A DNA stretch of 64,000 nucleotides from positions 33,113-97,112 of the forward strand of contig NZ_JAQUVZ010000013.1 in NCBI RefSeq assembly GCF_028693135.1. The letters are read 5' to 3'. The position numbers were made by a program, and so were the translations under genes. Under the pieces are notes generated by a model, which saw only the letters and a program-made list of their open reading frames with translations, was not told the DNA's origin and ran no database searches. Positions within the stretch are counted from its first letter, which is position 1. Every line of letters begins with the position of its first letter. The DNA is from Methanosarcina sp. GTDB lineage: Archaea > Halobacteriota > Methanosarcinia > Methanosarcinales > Methanosarcinaceae. This document shows positions 50,961-62,617 of the stretch, piece after piece.

Positions 50961-51515
50961 AATTATTCACTCCAGATTATTATTGCACTTTATTGTTTAT
51001 GAAGATACGCAAACAAGCAGAAAGTCGTAATTAACCCCTGTTTGACAGATTATACTATAATAATACTATAGTCAGGCATAATACTATAGTCAGGCCTCAT
51101 GCACTTAAGGTACAAAACCAAGTACATCAGGCATTACACTTAAATACATGTTTTAGACAATTGGCGATCTATTGTGGTTTAATGCTATTGATTTCTCCTT
51201 TAAATTACGTAAGTCCTAAATGATAAACACACCTGCGAAAGAATGTGGGATCACCGATTCAAAGTGGACACTACGAGACCTTCTAACGCTTAAGTGTTTC
51301 AAAACACCAATCACATAACAATTGACAACCTACCGTTTCCCCGGGAAAAAAATACAATCAACAAAAACTAGACATAAAAACTAAACACATAATCTGACAT
51401 TTTCTGCACAGTCAGAGCTTTCTATTGCATCCAAAACCAGATATATTTAAATAATCGCAAGCACTCTAAAACCCAAGAAATTCTTACACTTATTTCCTAA
51501 TCATGGAGTGTCTTT
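50961..51515. repeat. Spacer before valS with 18-bp repeat
   Basis: TAATACTATAGTCAGGCA occurs at 51061-51078 and again (last base C) at 51079-51096. The rest of the spacer is AT-rich with the valS promoter at its end. No gene. Confidence 0.85.
51432..51452 (+). promoter_or_regulatory. BRE/TATA promoter of valS
   Basis: AAAACC (51432 onward, BRE-like) precedes ATATTTAAAT at 51443-51452. Transcription would start near 51474, giving a leader of about 40 bases with GGAGTG before the ATG. Confidence 0.5.
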
Positions 51516-54125
<2,610 letters not shown>

Positions 54126-54841
54126 GCCGAAGCTTACCTTCCCGACTTTCGCCTCGCCCGAATTGCGCCTCGGGAGTACGCGGTCCTTTTCGCTGCGCTC
54201 AAGAGGACTACTTTATGGATTTTAGTAGTGAACTTATTCGCTGCGCTGAAGAGGACTAATTTATAGGTTAGAGCAGTGAGCTTCGTTCAGAAGGGCTAAG
54301 CTACACTATCTCTAATCTATACAACGTCATTAGCTGTTTTAAGTCGTTCTTGCCACGCTCGACGCAGGAGAGCGGCCTTTCCCAGAAAAAGAAAAAAGAA
54401 AAGAATGAGCCCTCTGGGAAACAACTGGTGACACCTGTAAGGAACTAATATGTAGAAGTGAACAGGGAAATTGAGAACTATCTGCTTCTTTTACCTTTTT
54501 TTGCTTTTTTTGAAAATCGATCCCCCGATTAAGGCAAGTATTTTCTTGAACCTGAAGGCATTCCTTCAGTATTTTATCTCCCTTAATTGCGGGGTTGGTT
54601 TGCAGGTTATTTTTTATCTGGCTGACAGGCGACTCATCCCGTTGCGGCGCAGAGAGAAATAAATTAAAGATTTCCTCCGGGACTCCGGGATAGATCAAAC
54701 AGTTAATCAGGAACCAACTGTGGGAGAGGATTTCAATTAACCTGTAATTCCAGCAAATTTCTATTGGAATTTACAACATGGTGCTTAATTTTTCAGGTTT
54801 TTCGAAATCCTCATACATATTTTTAATTATTTACTGGCATT
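54126..54841. repeat. Intergenic region with direct repeats after valS
   Basis: TTCGCTGCGCTCAAGAGGAC (54189) recurs as TTCGCTGCGCTGAAGAGGAC (54237), 48 bases apart, with a weaker third copy near 54281. The rest has overlapping spurious ORFs on both strands, none with a recognisable domain. Confidence 0.7.
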
Positions 54842-55003
54842 TTACCTCTTTACCAGCATCAGAGAAAAAGAGAATATGAGAAGCGCTGCATAGAACATTA
54901 CACCGGAATCAAATCTGTTATACAGGGACAACCATGTGTATACAAGCATTGATCCTGAAAATACTGCTAAAACTATAAGTCCAATATATTTTGCATCTAC
55001 CAT
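54842..55003 (-). CDS. Small two-helix membrane protein
   Basis: A 53-residue protein reads MVDAKYIGLIVLAVFSGSML, a short polar loop YTWLSLYNRFDSG, then VMFYAALLIFSFSLMLVKR. The two hydrophobic segments are separated by a loop with two aromatic residues and one acidic residue, and the C-terminus is basic (KR), so both ends are probably inside. It is shorter than usual ORF cut-offs. A GTGAGTGAT-like sequence lies upstream of the ATG. It sits between valS and the archaellum operon on the operon's strand, 111 bases past its last stop. Function unknown. Confidence 0.6.
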   Translation of the reverse strand: MVDAKYIGLIVLAVFSGSMLVYTWLSLYNRFDSGVMFYAALLIFSFSLMLVKR

Positions 55004-55114
55004 TTTTCATCACTCACTTTGCTTTATATATACAATTTATTTTTTTATTTAAGTTCAGATCTCAGTTAGAGTACTGAAAATTTTTGATCATTCCTATCAT
55101 AAACCGTTGATAAG

Positions 55115-56077
55115 TTATGATTTTAAATATCGCCCGTGTTTTTTTAGATCCTTGAGAACACCTTCAAGGTCGGATTTCATAAGCTTCAAATCCAGATCTT
55201 CTCCTTGAATCTCACCCATAAAATTGACCTTCTTTTCATTAGAAATTACGATATCATTTTTTAGTGAAGCTAATAGACTGTCACTTTCGTCACCAAACTT
55301 TATTTCTGTATAATCGGCATCAAATGAGAAGTTATCTTCATCGGGTTCATTATCCAGTCCATCAATTTTAATATCAAATTCATTCCCATCTAACATTAAA
55401 TCCTTCTCAAGTGATTCATCAAATTCTGAAGGCATCGCACCAAAAAACGGTTCTGCTATATTAGCTTCAGAACTATTGCTTTTTAAAGTGCTTGCCGTGG
55501 ACATTTTAGTTAGAAGGTCATTATCAAAATCTAACTCGTCTTTTTTGGATTCGACCACTTTCTCAAGATTGTTAACATCATCAGTTACGCTAAATTTTGA
55601 ATTTGGTTCCTTTTTATTCTGTTCCTTTTTATCAGATAAGGAAACAAATATTTCGTCATCATGTTTATTCCTGCGAGGTAAAGTGGATGAAATAGATGAA
55701 ATTTTATTGCGTAAGTTACCAAAAAACTTCTGAATAGCATCTTTTGTTTTAAGGAATATTGGTTCCACTTTTTCAGGGTTATTTTTGCTGGAGTCTCTTT
55801 TGACTGAAATGGAGCTTTTCCGACTTGAATCGAAGCTATTCTGGATTGAACCACGAAGTTTTTTGCTATACTCAGAAAAATGCTTCAAGCTCTCAGAGCT
55901 AAAAGTTGTTATTTTCTGAGTCAGATTCGAAAAAGACTTAAACTCCTCGAGATCGACTGGCACTCCGCCTTTACTTTTATATTTATCATAGAGAGTTGTT
56001 GTCCCCATTATAGCCAGAGTTACAAAAATACCTATAAAGATCGTAAAATTTGTTTCGTATATGGTTTTTAAGTCCAT
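55115..56077 (-). CDS. Membrane-anchored acidic protein closing the archaellum operon
   Basis: The 320-residue protein has one N-terminal membrane helix (FTIFIGIFVTLAIMGTTTLY), a basic, serine-rich segment (60-150), a long acidic and probably disordered region (160-290) and a C-terminal helix ending DLEGVLKDLKKHGRYLKS. It starts two bases after the flaJ stop codon and so is almost certainly translated with the archaellum genes. I do not recognise a family. The topology (single membrane anchor plus long cytoplasmic tail) is that of motor-ring scaffold proteins such as the crenarchaeal ArlX in layout only. Confidence 0.75.
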   Translation of the reverse strand: MDLKTIYETNFTIFIGIFVTLAIMGTTTLYDKYKSKGGVPVDLEEFKSFSNLTQKITTFSSESLKHFSEYSKKLRGSIQNSFDSSRKSSISVKRDSSKNNPEKVEPIFLKTKDAIQKFFGNLRNKISSISSTLPRRNKHDDEIFVSLSDKKEQNKKEPNSKFSVTDDVNNLEKVVESKKDELDFDNDLLTKMSTASTLKSNSSEANIAEPFFGAMPSEFDESLEKDLMLDGNEFDIKIDGLDNEPDEDNFSFDADYTEIKFGDESDSLLASLKNDIVISNEKKVNFMGEIQGEDLDLKLMKSDLEGVLKDLKKHGRYLKS

Positions 56078-56079
56078 AT

Positions 56080-57705
56080 TTATACACCTGCTGCAAGACT
56101 ATCAAGTGCTCCATTAAATGAAAAGGCCATTTCCACTAAAGGAGGAGTTATAATCATCAGTATTCCTGACAGGATAAATATAGATATACCATAATAGATT
56201 GCTAAGTACATTGGTCCCCCTTTTACAGCAACAATTGCTAATATGTTAGCAAGAGTTAGAATAATAATAACTATTACAACAAATTTCCCGAGTAATTCGA
56301 CCGGAACCCCACCAAATATTCCCATATTCATGCCACCCATGCCGCTGGGCATAATATCTCCAAGTTCTCCGTTATTAGCCTCAAACTGGGAAAAAAGGGT
56401 TGATATGATAGTAGAAAAAATCGTAAGGATCTGGCCGATGAAAAGAAGAAGGGAAACCATTGCTACATGCAGAGGTATGACAAGACTGGTAAATCCTTTG
56501 GATATGCGTTCCCTTTTCATTCTTAAAAGAACCAGTTCAAGGTTGGACGAGCTCACAAGCTCCCCTACTACTTCTGCATTACCCCCGAAATTTACAGCAT
56601 CTACAAAAACATTTGTAAATTTGTAAATCAAATAGCTGCCCGTTTCTCCGACAAATCTCTCCCAGCACAGCGTAGAATCCAGTCCGGTTGCCAGTTTCTT
56701 GTAGAGCTCCTGGCTCATGTCTTTGAGCTCTCCAAGGTTTTTAGGATCAATCTTTTGAAGGGCTTTTGGAACTGTCAGACCGGAACCACTTATAATAGAC
56801 CCAAGACTTCTTATGAAAGTGGTATAACTTTCATCCCTTTTGTTAATTTTATCAATATCTCTATTTGCCGCAATCCCGACAGGCAGCATAATAACTCCTG
56901 CAAGAATCATTCCGACTCCTTTAATATCAATGAAAAAATCAGGTGAACCGATAAGAGCCGGTATAATGGTGAATATTATAACAGACAGAGCAGATAAAAT
57001 AAGAGTAAGAGGAAGCCACTTATGGATGTATACCTGCTCTGTTGATTTTACGCTTAAACCGTGGACTTTAGAATCTTTAGGAGAGGATGAAAAAAGTAAG
57101 CCCACCCCAAGAAACGCCATAAAAAATATAATAACCATTGTGGAATGAAGCGTATCTGCCGGATCCCCAATATTATATAAAATTACTGAAAGTAATATAA
57201 TAATAGCTACAAGGGAGGTAGAAACAAGCAACGCTGTGTAAGCGTTTGACCATTCTTTGGTGGTTTCAAGGTCTCTTTCGAACTCGTCTATTCTTTTTGT
57301 CTTAAATAATTTCCATTCTTTGGTTAGAAATTCATTATCAGGTTCTCCTGCAGCTATAGCATTTGATAACCTGTTAAGAAGTTCCCGCATTCTATCGTGA
57401 GTTACTTTTGTGGATATGAGTTCACACGCATTGGCGTAATCATAATGCCAGTTCTGAGCCAGTTCTCTAATCTGACCAAAATATTCACTTGGACAATATT
57501 CTTTCTTATTAGATATGCTTGAGAATATTTTGTCTCTTGTTAGATTAGCAGTTGAGATTGACGCCATATAAGTAAGAGTAAAAAGCAGATCGTTACTCAT
57601 AAAGAGTTCTTTCTGGTAACGTCTGAGTTTAAGAGAAAGCCAGTCTAAAATAGATTGTGAATTAGACTTTTTGTTGAAAATGTTTTTTACCCCATAGGTT
57701 CCCAT
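56080..57705 (-). CDS. flaJ: Archaellum membrane platform protein FlaJ/ArlJ
   Basis: The 541-residue protein has two cytoplasmic domains of the type II secretion F/PilC-like fold (residues 20-150 and 290-420, with SLGSIISGSGLTVPKALQKI) between groups of hydrophobic helices, about nine in total. It anchors the filament and transmits the rotation or assembly force from the FlaI ATPase. Length fits FlaJ. It lies 11 bases after flaI. Ends in a hydrophobic C-terminal helix set. Confidence 0.92.
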   Translation of the reverse strand: MGTYGVKNIFNKKSNSQSILDWLSLKLRRYQKELFMSNDLLFTLTYMASISTANLTRDKIFSSISNKKEYCPSEYFGQIRELAQNWHYDYANACELISTKVTHDRMRELLNRLSNAIAAGEPDNEFLTKEWKLFKTKRIDEFERDLETTKEWSNAYTALLVSTSLVAIIILLSVILYNIGDPADTLHSTMVIIFFMAFLGVGLLFSSSPKDSKVHGLSVKSTEQVYIHKWLPLTLILSALSVIIFTIIPALIGSPDFFIDIKGVGMILAGVIMLPVGIAANRDIDKINKRDESYTTFIRSLGSIISGSGLTVPKALQKIDPKNLGELKDMSQELYKKLATGLDSTLCWERFVGETGSYLIYKFTNVFVDAVNFGGNAEVVGELVSSSNLELVLLRMKRERISKGFTSLVIPLHVAMVSLLLFIGQILTIFSTIISTLFSQFEANNGELGDIMPSGMGGMNMGIFGGVPVELLGKFVVIVIIILTLANILAIVAVKGGPMYLAIYYGISIFILSGILMIITPPLVEMAFSFNGALDSLAAGV

Positions 57706-57716
57706 CTAAATCACCA

Positions 57717-59579
57717 TTAGAATTGAACTCTCAGCATACCATGTTTTGTAATCTTTGCGACTGTATTGAAAAAGTCGTAATAATTTACAATTCCTTCATT
57801 GTTTAATCTCTCCAGTATTTTTGCCCTTTTTTCTATTTCATCATACATGACTTTCTTTTTCTTGCCAGGAATTCCAAGCCTTGAAGCAATTTTATTTTCA
57901 AGGATATATGAACTTCCCAGAGCACTGAAAATAAATGAATCAGTAACAGGGTCCCAGGAAAAGGCTTCAATGAATGAAATTCCACCTTTATCCGGATTGT
58001 AGCCGAGAACCTCATTTATACTGATAACTCTTCTCACAAGTTTACCATCCGGTCTCCGAACCGCAGATTGAATTATGACAAAGTTGAGGTTATCTACGTA
58101 CGTTTTAGGAATATTAATAGGATCAGCGGTAATTCTCTGGATCAATTTTTCTACGTTTGCAGCGTGAAAGGTTGACATGACAGGGTGTCCGGTCTGCATA
58201 GCCTGGAATGCTACGTTTCCTTCAACGCCTCGAATTTCTCCGACAATGATGTAGTTTGGCCTCTGCCTCAATGCTGCTTTGAGGAGGTCAAACATTGTAA
58301 CATCCGAACCGCTGCCTTCCCCGATTCCTGCACCCCTCGTACTTCCTCTTGTTGTTTCTCTTGTCCAGTTTTTATGAGGGATCTGCAATTCAGGCGTATC
58401 TTCAATTGAAACCAGTTTTGCATCAGGATTTATAAATGCTGTAATACCATTCAACGTAGTTGTTTTTCCACTCGCAGTTTCCCCGCAGATAAAACCGCTC
58501 ATTCCTTCCCCGATCAGAATCCACAGGTAAGCTGCCATCCTGTAATCCATGGTCCCACCTTTTATAACCTGAAGAATACTGAACGGAATGTCAGCGAATT
58601 TTCGTATGGTGAAATTACTCCCGTTTTTACTGATATCGTCCCCAAAAACAATATTAATCCTTGACCCGTCCGGGAGGGTGGAGTCCACTATGGGGTTCTT
58701 GAAAGTGATGGGCTTTCCGATCCTCTCTGCAAGCCTGATAATATATTTATTGAGTGCATCATTGTCATTAAATTCAAGAACGCTTCTCAAACCCTTGAAC
58801 ACCTTATGTTCAATAAAGATCGGTCCCAGACCATTGCATGTTATATCTTCAATATGCCTGTCATTTATGTAGGGATCAAGGAAGCCCACTCCTATTTTGT
58901 CTCTGATAACTGAGTATTTCAGAGCGTCATACTGCTCCTTTGTTACGTACATATGCTTTTTATCCAGATTGCCCCTGGATGGAAATAATATGGACCCAAA
59001 TAGTTTATTAACCCCGGAAGTGGAATTGCCAGCTGGCTTTTTTTTGCCTATTATGCAAATAGACTCCAGGGCTTCTCTAAGTATCCTTTCCTTTTCTACT
59101 ACATTTTCAGGATCAAAATCAACCCCGGTAAGATAATCCACAAGTTGGATTTCCATTTCTTTAATGCGGCTCCCAACTCCGGTAAGAAGTATAGGCTCAA
59201 TAGGAATATAGAAATTCCTTACGTCGTTTTTGTTTGGATAAATGTGCACATAGATCTGATCGTTGACCTTGTAGATCAAATTGGAATCTTCGATATCGCC
59301 GTGTTTTGATTCAAGATTAGAAACATATCTGGGTATACCCATTGTATCTATGGGCAGGATATGCAGGTACTCCAGAAGATGAAGGTTGATTTCGACCTCC
59401 TTTTTCATTTCCGGAGGGAGGAGCTTGTAAAGGTTACATGTTTTCAGGTTTGAATGGTCATGCCCATCATATTTTTTTGGTTTAAACGGAAAATTTGTAT
59501 ATACTCCTGCATTAAGCACCTGACCATCTTCAATAATCAGCTTCTCTTCAATACTCAGCTTATCCTCAATACTCTCCAT
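57717..59579 (-). CDS. flaI: Archaellum motor ATPase FlaI/ArlI
   Basis: The 620-residue type II/IV secretion ATPase has Walker A CGETASGKTTTLNG near residue 366, the Asp box and Walker B region YIIVGEIRGVEGNV, and the His box GHPVMSTFHAAN. The N-terminal domain (1-250) is the regulatory NTD of GspE-like ATPases. It powers both assembly and rotation of the archaellum on the cytoplasmic face of the membrane. It is about 60-70 residues longer than many FlaI proteins, mainly through the N-terminus. It follows flaH by 37 bases. Confidence 0.94.
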   Translation of the reverse strand: MESIEDKLSIEEKLIIEDGQVLNAGVYTNFPFKPKKYDGHDHSNLKTCNLYKLLPPEMKKEVEINLHLLEYLHILPIDTMGIPRYVSNLESKHGDIEDSNLIYKVNDQIYVHIYPNKNDVRNFYIPIEPILLTGVGSRIKEMEIQLVDYLTGVDFDPENVVEKERILREALESICIIGKKKPAGNSTSGVNKLFGSILFPSRGNLDKKHMYVTKEQYDALKYSVIRDKIGVGFLDPYINDRHIEDITCNGLGPIFIEHKVFKGLRSVLEFNDNDALNKYIIRLAERIGKPITFKNPIVDSTLPDGSRINIVFGDDISKNGSNFTIRKFADIPFSILQVIKGGTMDYRMAAYLWILIGEGMSGFICGETASGKTTTLNGITAFINPDAKLVSIEDTPELQIPHKNWTRETTRGSTRGAGIGEGSGSDVTMFDLLKAALRQRPNYIIVGEIRGVEGNVAFQAMQTGHPVMSTFHAANVEKLIQRITADPINIPKTYVDNLNFVIIQSAVRRPDGKLVRRVISINEVLGYNPDKGGISFIEAFSWDPVTDSFIFSALGSSYILENKIASRLGIPGKKKKVMYDEIEKRAKILERLNNEGIVNYYDFFNTVAKITKHGMLRVQF

Positions 59580-59616
59580 GTCAACTCCATGTGTGGTTAG
59601 TTACTTTAAAATTTTT

Positions 59617-60333
59617 TTAGACTCTGGCCTGTGATATTGGAATTATCTTTAAACCGAATCCAGGCTGGACTTCAAAACTCACTATATTACCTGTGCTTTT
59701 CTTAGCCCCTCTGATTTTTGCGACTTCCATAACGCTAATATAGCGATCAGTGAGCTGCTCCTTTCTCAGAAATAGATGACAATCACATGAAGACCTTATT
59801 CTGACAAGTGTGTCCTCTTTGAAAGCGTGTTGATGCAAAGTAATGAAGATCGTGTACCCTTTGTCACACAAATTTTTCAAACTTGTGAGGAATCCAAGTA
59901 TGTTATCCTCATCAGAGTAAGTAGTAAACATTGTGAGGGAGTCAATTATAATGACTTTTTCTTTAATACTTTTAATGTGATTTATAACAAGATGCAGAGT
60001 CCCTTTCATTTGCATGGAAGTCCATTCAACACCGTCAAGATGAACCGGAAAAATCCTAAAATAGCCCCATACGTAAAAATCCGAGATGTCAAGGCTCAGA
60101 CTATCCATTTGAGCCAGCATGCTTTTAATGGTATTTTCAGTTGAATAATAGGCTATCCTGTAAAGTTGATTCAATCCGCCATACACCATTTGCTGGCAGA
60201 ATACACTCTTCCCGGTATCGTTTTCACCTTCAATGAGTACAAGGGAACCTAAAGGGATGCCCTCACCTAATTTTTTATCAATTTCATCATTGCCACTTGA
60301 AATAATGCCCTCTTTATCCTCTGTTTGCCCCAT
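59617..60333 (-). CDS. flaH: Archaellum ATP-binding protein FlaH/ArlH
   Basis: About 238 residues of a RecA/KaiC-like fold. Walker A is EGENDTGKS near residue 38 and Walker B is VIIIDSLTMF near 130; the usual catalytic glutamate is missing, as expected for FlaH, which binds but barely hydrolyses ATP. It docks on FlaI and regulates motor assembly. A longer frame starts at ATG 60348 and overlaps flaF; ATG 60333 has GGGTGA five bases upstream (within the flaF stop region), so I chose it. Confidence 0.9.
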   Translation of the reverse strand: MGQTEDKEGIISSGNDEIDKKLGEGIPLGSLVLIEGENDTGKSVFCQQMVYGGLNQLYRIAYYSTENTIKSMLAQMDSLSLDISDFYVWGYFRIFPVHLDGVEWTSMQMKGTLHLVINHIKSIKEKVIIIDSLTMFTTYSDEDNILGFLTSLKNLCDKGYTIFITLHQHAFKEDTLVRIRSSCDCHLFLRKEQLTDRYISVMEVAKIRGAKKSTGNIVSFEVQPGFGLKIIPISQARV

Positions 60334-60334
60334 T

Positions 60335-60805
60335 TTATTCACCCACATGTTCTGCAGAAGAGACTATACCATTTTCAGTGATAATTTTTACAATAAAACT
60401 GTCATCGGATTCAAGATCAATTAATAATGCAACGTTAATACTTTCATGCGGGTCCAGAATACCGGGATTTATTAGCTCGTCATCAAATGTTATTATGTAC
60501 TGAGACTCATTCAAATAGGACACCTGACCATTTTTAACTAAGATAACATCCCAGAGACCAAAGTCGATTAATTTGGTTTCACCTGTATTTACAATTGTGA
60601 AACTGGTAAGATTTGTTGAAACGTTAAACCTTAGATCCTGAATTTCAATACTGGTGTGAAGCCTATCCATAGTTGTTTCATGAATTGCAACGTATCCGTG
60701 ATAAGAAGATTCGAGAAGATTACTGGTCCCCATTGTTACAGTACCCGCTACAACAAGAATAGTTCCAACTACAAAGAACGCCACAATTACTGTATCAAGG
60801 CCCAT
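60335..60805 (-). CDS. flaF: Archaellum stator protein FlaF/ArlF
   Basis: The 156-residue protein starts MGLDTVIVAFFVVGTILVVA, a membrane helix like that of pilins, followed by a beta-sandwich domain exposed at the cell surface (RFNVSTNLTSFTIVNTGETK, IITFDDELINPG). FlaF and FlaG bind the S-layer and anchor the motor. The longer frame begins upstream at 60892 but overlaps flaG; ATG 60805 starts five bases after flaG and fits the family. Confidence 0.82.
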   Translation of the reverse strand: MGLDTVIVAFFVVGTILVVAGTVTMGTSNLLESSYHGYVAIHETTMDRLHTSIEIQDLRFNVSTNLTSFTIVNTGETKLIDFGLWDVILVKNGQVSYLNESQYIITFDDELINPGILDPHESINVALLIDLESDDSFIVKIITENGIVSSAEHVGE

Positions 60806-60809
60806 AATA

Positions 60810-61286
60810 TCACTTTGAGAATGTATCTGATACTGATATCCCGTTGTAAAGGAAAAAACTAATTTTATAAGTGCCAGCTGGCAGAGAATCAAGATTTATT
60901 GCTATCTTAATGGTCTCTCCACGGTTCCATGTATCACCACTATCCCCATTCTCAAGAGTGTAAACCCATGAAGGAGATAAAGCAGATTCAAAACCAGGGT
61001 TCCAGTAGTTTGAAGAAGAAAGAAGAAAAACATCACAGAATTGTAGCTGTGAAAGGGGTATATTTGATGACCCGACATTTTTTACCCAGACGAAAACATC
61101 GTTACCTTCAGGGTAAATAAATATAATATCTATATCTGATTTAAACTGATCTTCCATAGTACGTGCAACGGAGTTATAAGATTCAGACAGACCATATACA
61201 GAAGGAAGAATGGCATTAACAAAGGACACTACAGCTATAACACTCACTATTATGAGTATTGCTGAAGTTATGACTTCCTTTGACAT
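60810..61286 (-). CDS. flaG: Archaellum stator protein FlaG/ArlG
   Basis: The 158-residue protein starts MSKEVITSAILIIVSVIAVV, the FlaG-type N-terminal membrane helix, and has an extracytoplasmic beta domain with DIIFIYPEGNDVFVWVKNVG and YKISFFLYNGI. With FlaF it forms a filament-linked stator complex outside the membrane. It overlaps the end of flaCE by 19 bases, so translation is probably coupled. Distinction between FlaG and FlaF follows family N-termini and gene order. Confidence 0.82.
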   Translation of the reverse strand: MSKEVITSAILIIVSVIAVVSFVNAILPSVYGLSESYNSVARTMEDQFKSDIDIIFIYPEGNDVFVWVKNVGSSNIPLSQLQFCDVFLLSSSNYWNPGFESALSPSWVYTLENGDSGDTWNRGETIKIAINLDSLPAGTYKISFFLYNGISVSDTFSK

Positions 61287-61978
61287 GCGTTCTTCACCGT
61301 ATCATTTTCATTCAGGACATAGTCCAGTACCTTGGAGTCAAGAGACTGATCTTCGGGATTAAGTATATGATAAAGTCTATACAGGTCCACCACTGCGTCA
61401 TCGAGGTTATTGTTTTTGCCCAGGATCTCAATGACTTTAAGAATAATCTCCTTAATATCATCGGGAATATACCCTAAGAGCGAGAAGACTCCAATTAATT
61501 CCTTTATGGCGTCCTGGTCATATTTCCCCACCATGTCCTTGCTCCAGACAATGGTCTTGTAAAAGGACAGGGGATCAATAAGTTTAGAGTCATTTCTTTT
61601 AGGCAATTTTTTAGCAACTTGCCTCATATCTTCAAATGGACTCTTATGGATCTGCTCCATTAATTCCAGGTCTATGTCATCAGACTCATTTTCTTTTGGT
61701 TCATCTTTTTTAGGCGGATGACCTTCTTTATTACCATCATCAGCAGGCTTGGGATCTATTATGGCACCGGAGATATTGGCAATACCCTGAATATTCTGAA
61801 AAGGGTTTTCCAGGACACTCATCGTTTCCCTTATGTCCATAAGGAGATTTTTGATAGAGCCTTTGATCTCAGTTACCTCTTCTTCAAGACTTGCAACTTT
61901 GGATTCTATAGTGTCGCTCTCAGCTGTAGCTACAATTTTATCAATCATGGACTGGTCGAAGGATTCCCTGCTATTCAT
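61268..61978 (-). CDS. Archaellum motor scaffold, FlaC/E fusion-type (ArlCDE)
   Basis: About 236 residues. Residues 15-60 form a coiled coil (IESKVASLEEEVTEIKGSIK) ending in the FlaC-type NPF motif (SVLENPFQNIQGI). A charged, proline and lysine-rich linker (75-105) leads to a C-terminal FlaD/E domain (about 140-230; DPLSFYKTIVWSKDMVGKYD, SLLGYIPDDIKEIIL). In euryarchaea these proteins form the cytoplasmic ring that links the motor to chemotaxis signals. ATG 61978 has GGTGAT at good spacing; ATG 61981 is just upstream. Confidence 0.8.
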   Translation of the reverse strand: MNSRESFDQSMIDKIVATAESDTIESKVASLEEEVTEIKGSIKNLLMDIRETMSVLENPFQNIQGIANISGAIIDPKPADDGNKEGHPPKKDEPKENESDDIDLELMEQIHKSPFEDMRQVAKKLPKRNDSKLIDPLSFYKTIVWSKDMVGKYDQDAIKELIGVFSLLGYIPDDIKEIILKVIEILGKNNNLDDAVVDLYRLYHILNPEDQSLDSKVLDYVLNENDTVKNACQRKS

Positions 61979-62051
61979 CATATCACCAAAGCTGTAGCAT
62001 TAAAAAATAAAAAATAATGGCACTCAGAAGAGTGTCATTATTGCTTCAATT

Positions 62052-62606
62052 TCAGACGAGTACCATTATTGCATCAATCGATGGAGGTGCCTGCCTGTGA
62101 ATAGTATAGGAAGCTCCTTGAGGAGGTTTGATTTCAATCTGGAACTCTTCGTTAGGTCCTATATCATAAGTATTTACAGGGATTTTTAGTTCAAATTTCT
62201 CAAACTTGTCTAGGATGTCATCGGTGTTCCCGTTATACTTAGTTGTGATACTATATCCACTGTTAATAAGTGTTAATTCAGTTGGCGCTTCAGTTGGAGA
62301 TGAAAAAACTATAAGAGTTTTATTAACGTCAACCGATGAACCGCCTGAAGTAAGTTGTATGAACAAATTGAGATCTTTAAGTGTATCATTTTCACCTGTG
62401 GCGACTAAATCTCCACTCAGTTCAACACTGCTGCTTGCCTGCATTACACCTGTGTGCACGACTTCCTGGCTCTTCTGGGTAGTATAGAACCCTGCTCCGA
62501 GCATGACGTAGCTGAAAACTGCAGCCACGACTACGAAGGCTACCAGCACAATTGCTGCTTCAAGCCCAGTAAACCCTTTCTCATCTTTTATAAGTTTATT
62601 CCACAT
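62052..62606 (-). CDS. flaB: Archaellin (FlaB), second copy
   Basis: The 184-residue filament subunit has a class III signal peptide: WNKLIKDEKG is cleaved before FTGLEAAIVLVAFVVVAAVF, which becomes the helical filament core. The rest is a variable beta-rich domain with NTYDIGPNEEFQIEIKPPQG and a TIHRQAPPSIDAIMVLV tail. AGGTGAT lies seven bases upstream. The first 50 residues are nearly identical to the upstream copy and the rest differs. It follows that gene by 11 bases. Confidence 0.92.
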   Translation of the reverse strand: MWNKLIKDEKGFTGLEAAIVLVAFVVVAAVFSYVMLGAGFYTTQKSQEVVHTGVMQASSSVELSGDLVATGENDTLKDLNLFIQLTSGGSSVDVNKTLIVFSSPTEAPTELTLINSGYSITTKYNGNTDDILDKFEKFELKIPVNTYDIGPNEEFQIEIKPPQGASYTIHRQAPPSIDAIMVLV

Positions 62607-62617
62607 GCCAGATCACC

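Noticed and set aside
54339..54698. Minus-strand ORF of 119 codons after valS
   Set aside because: No domain, poor codon pattern, overlaps an opposite ORF of similar quality.
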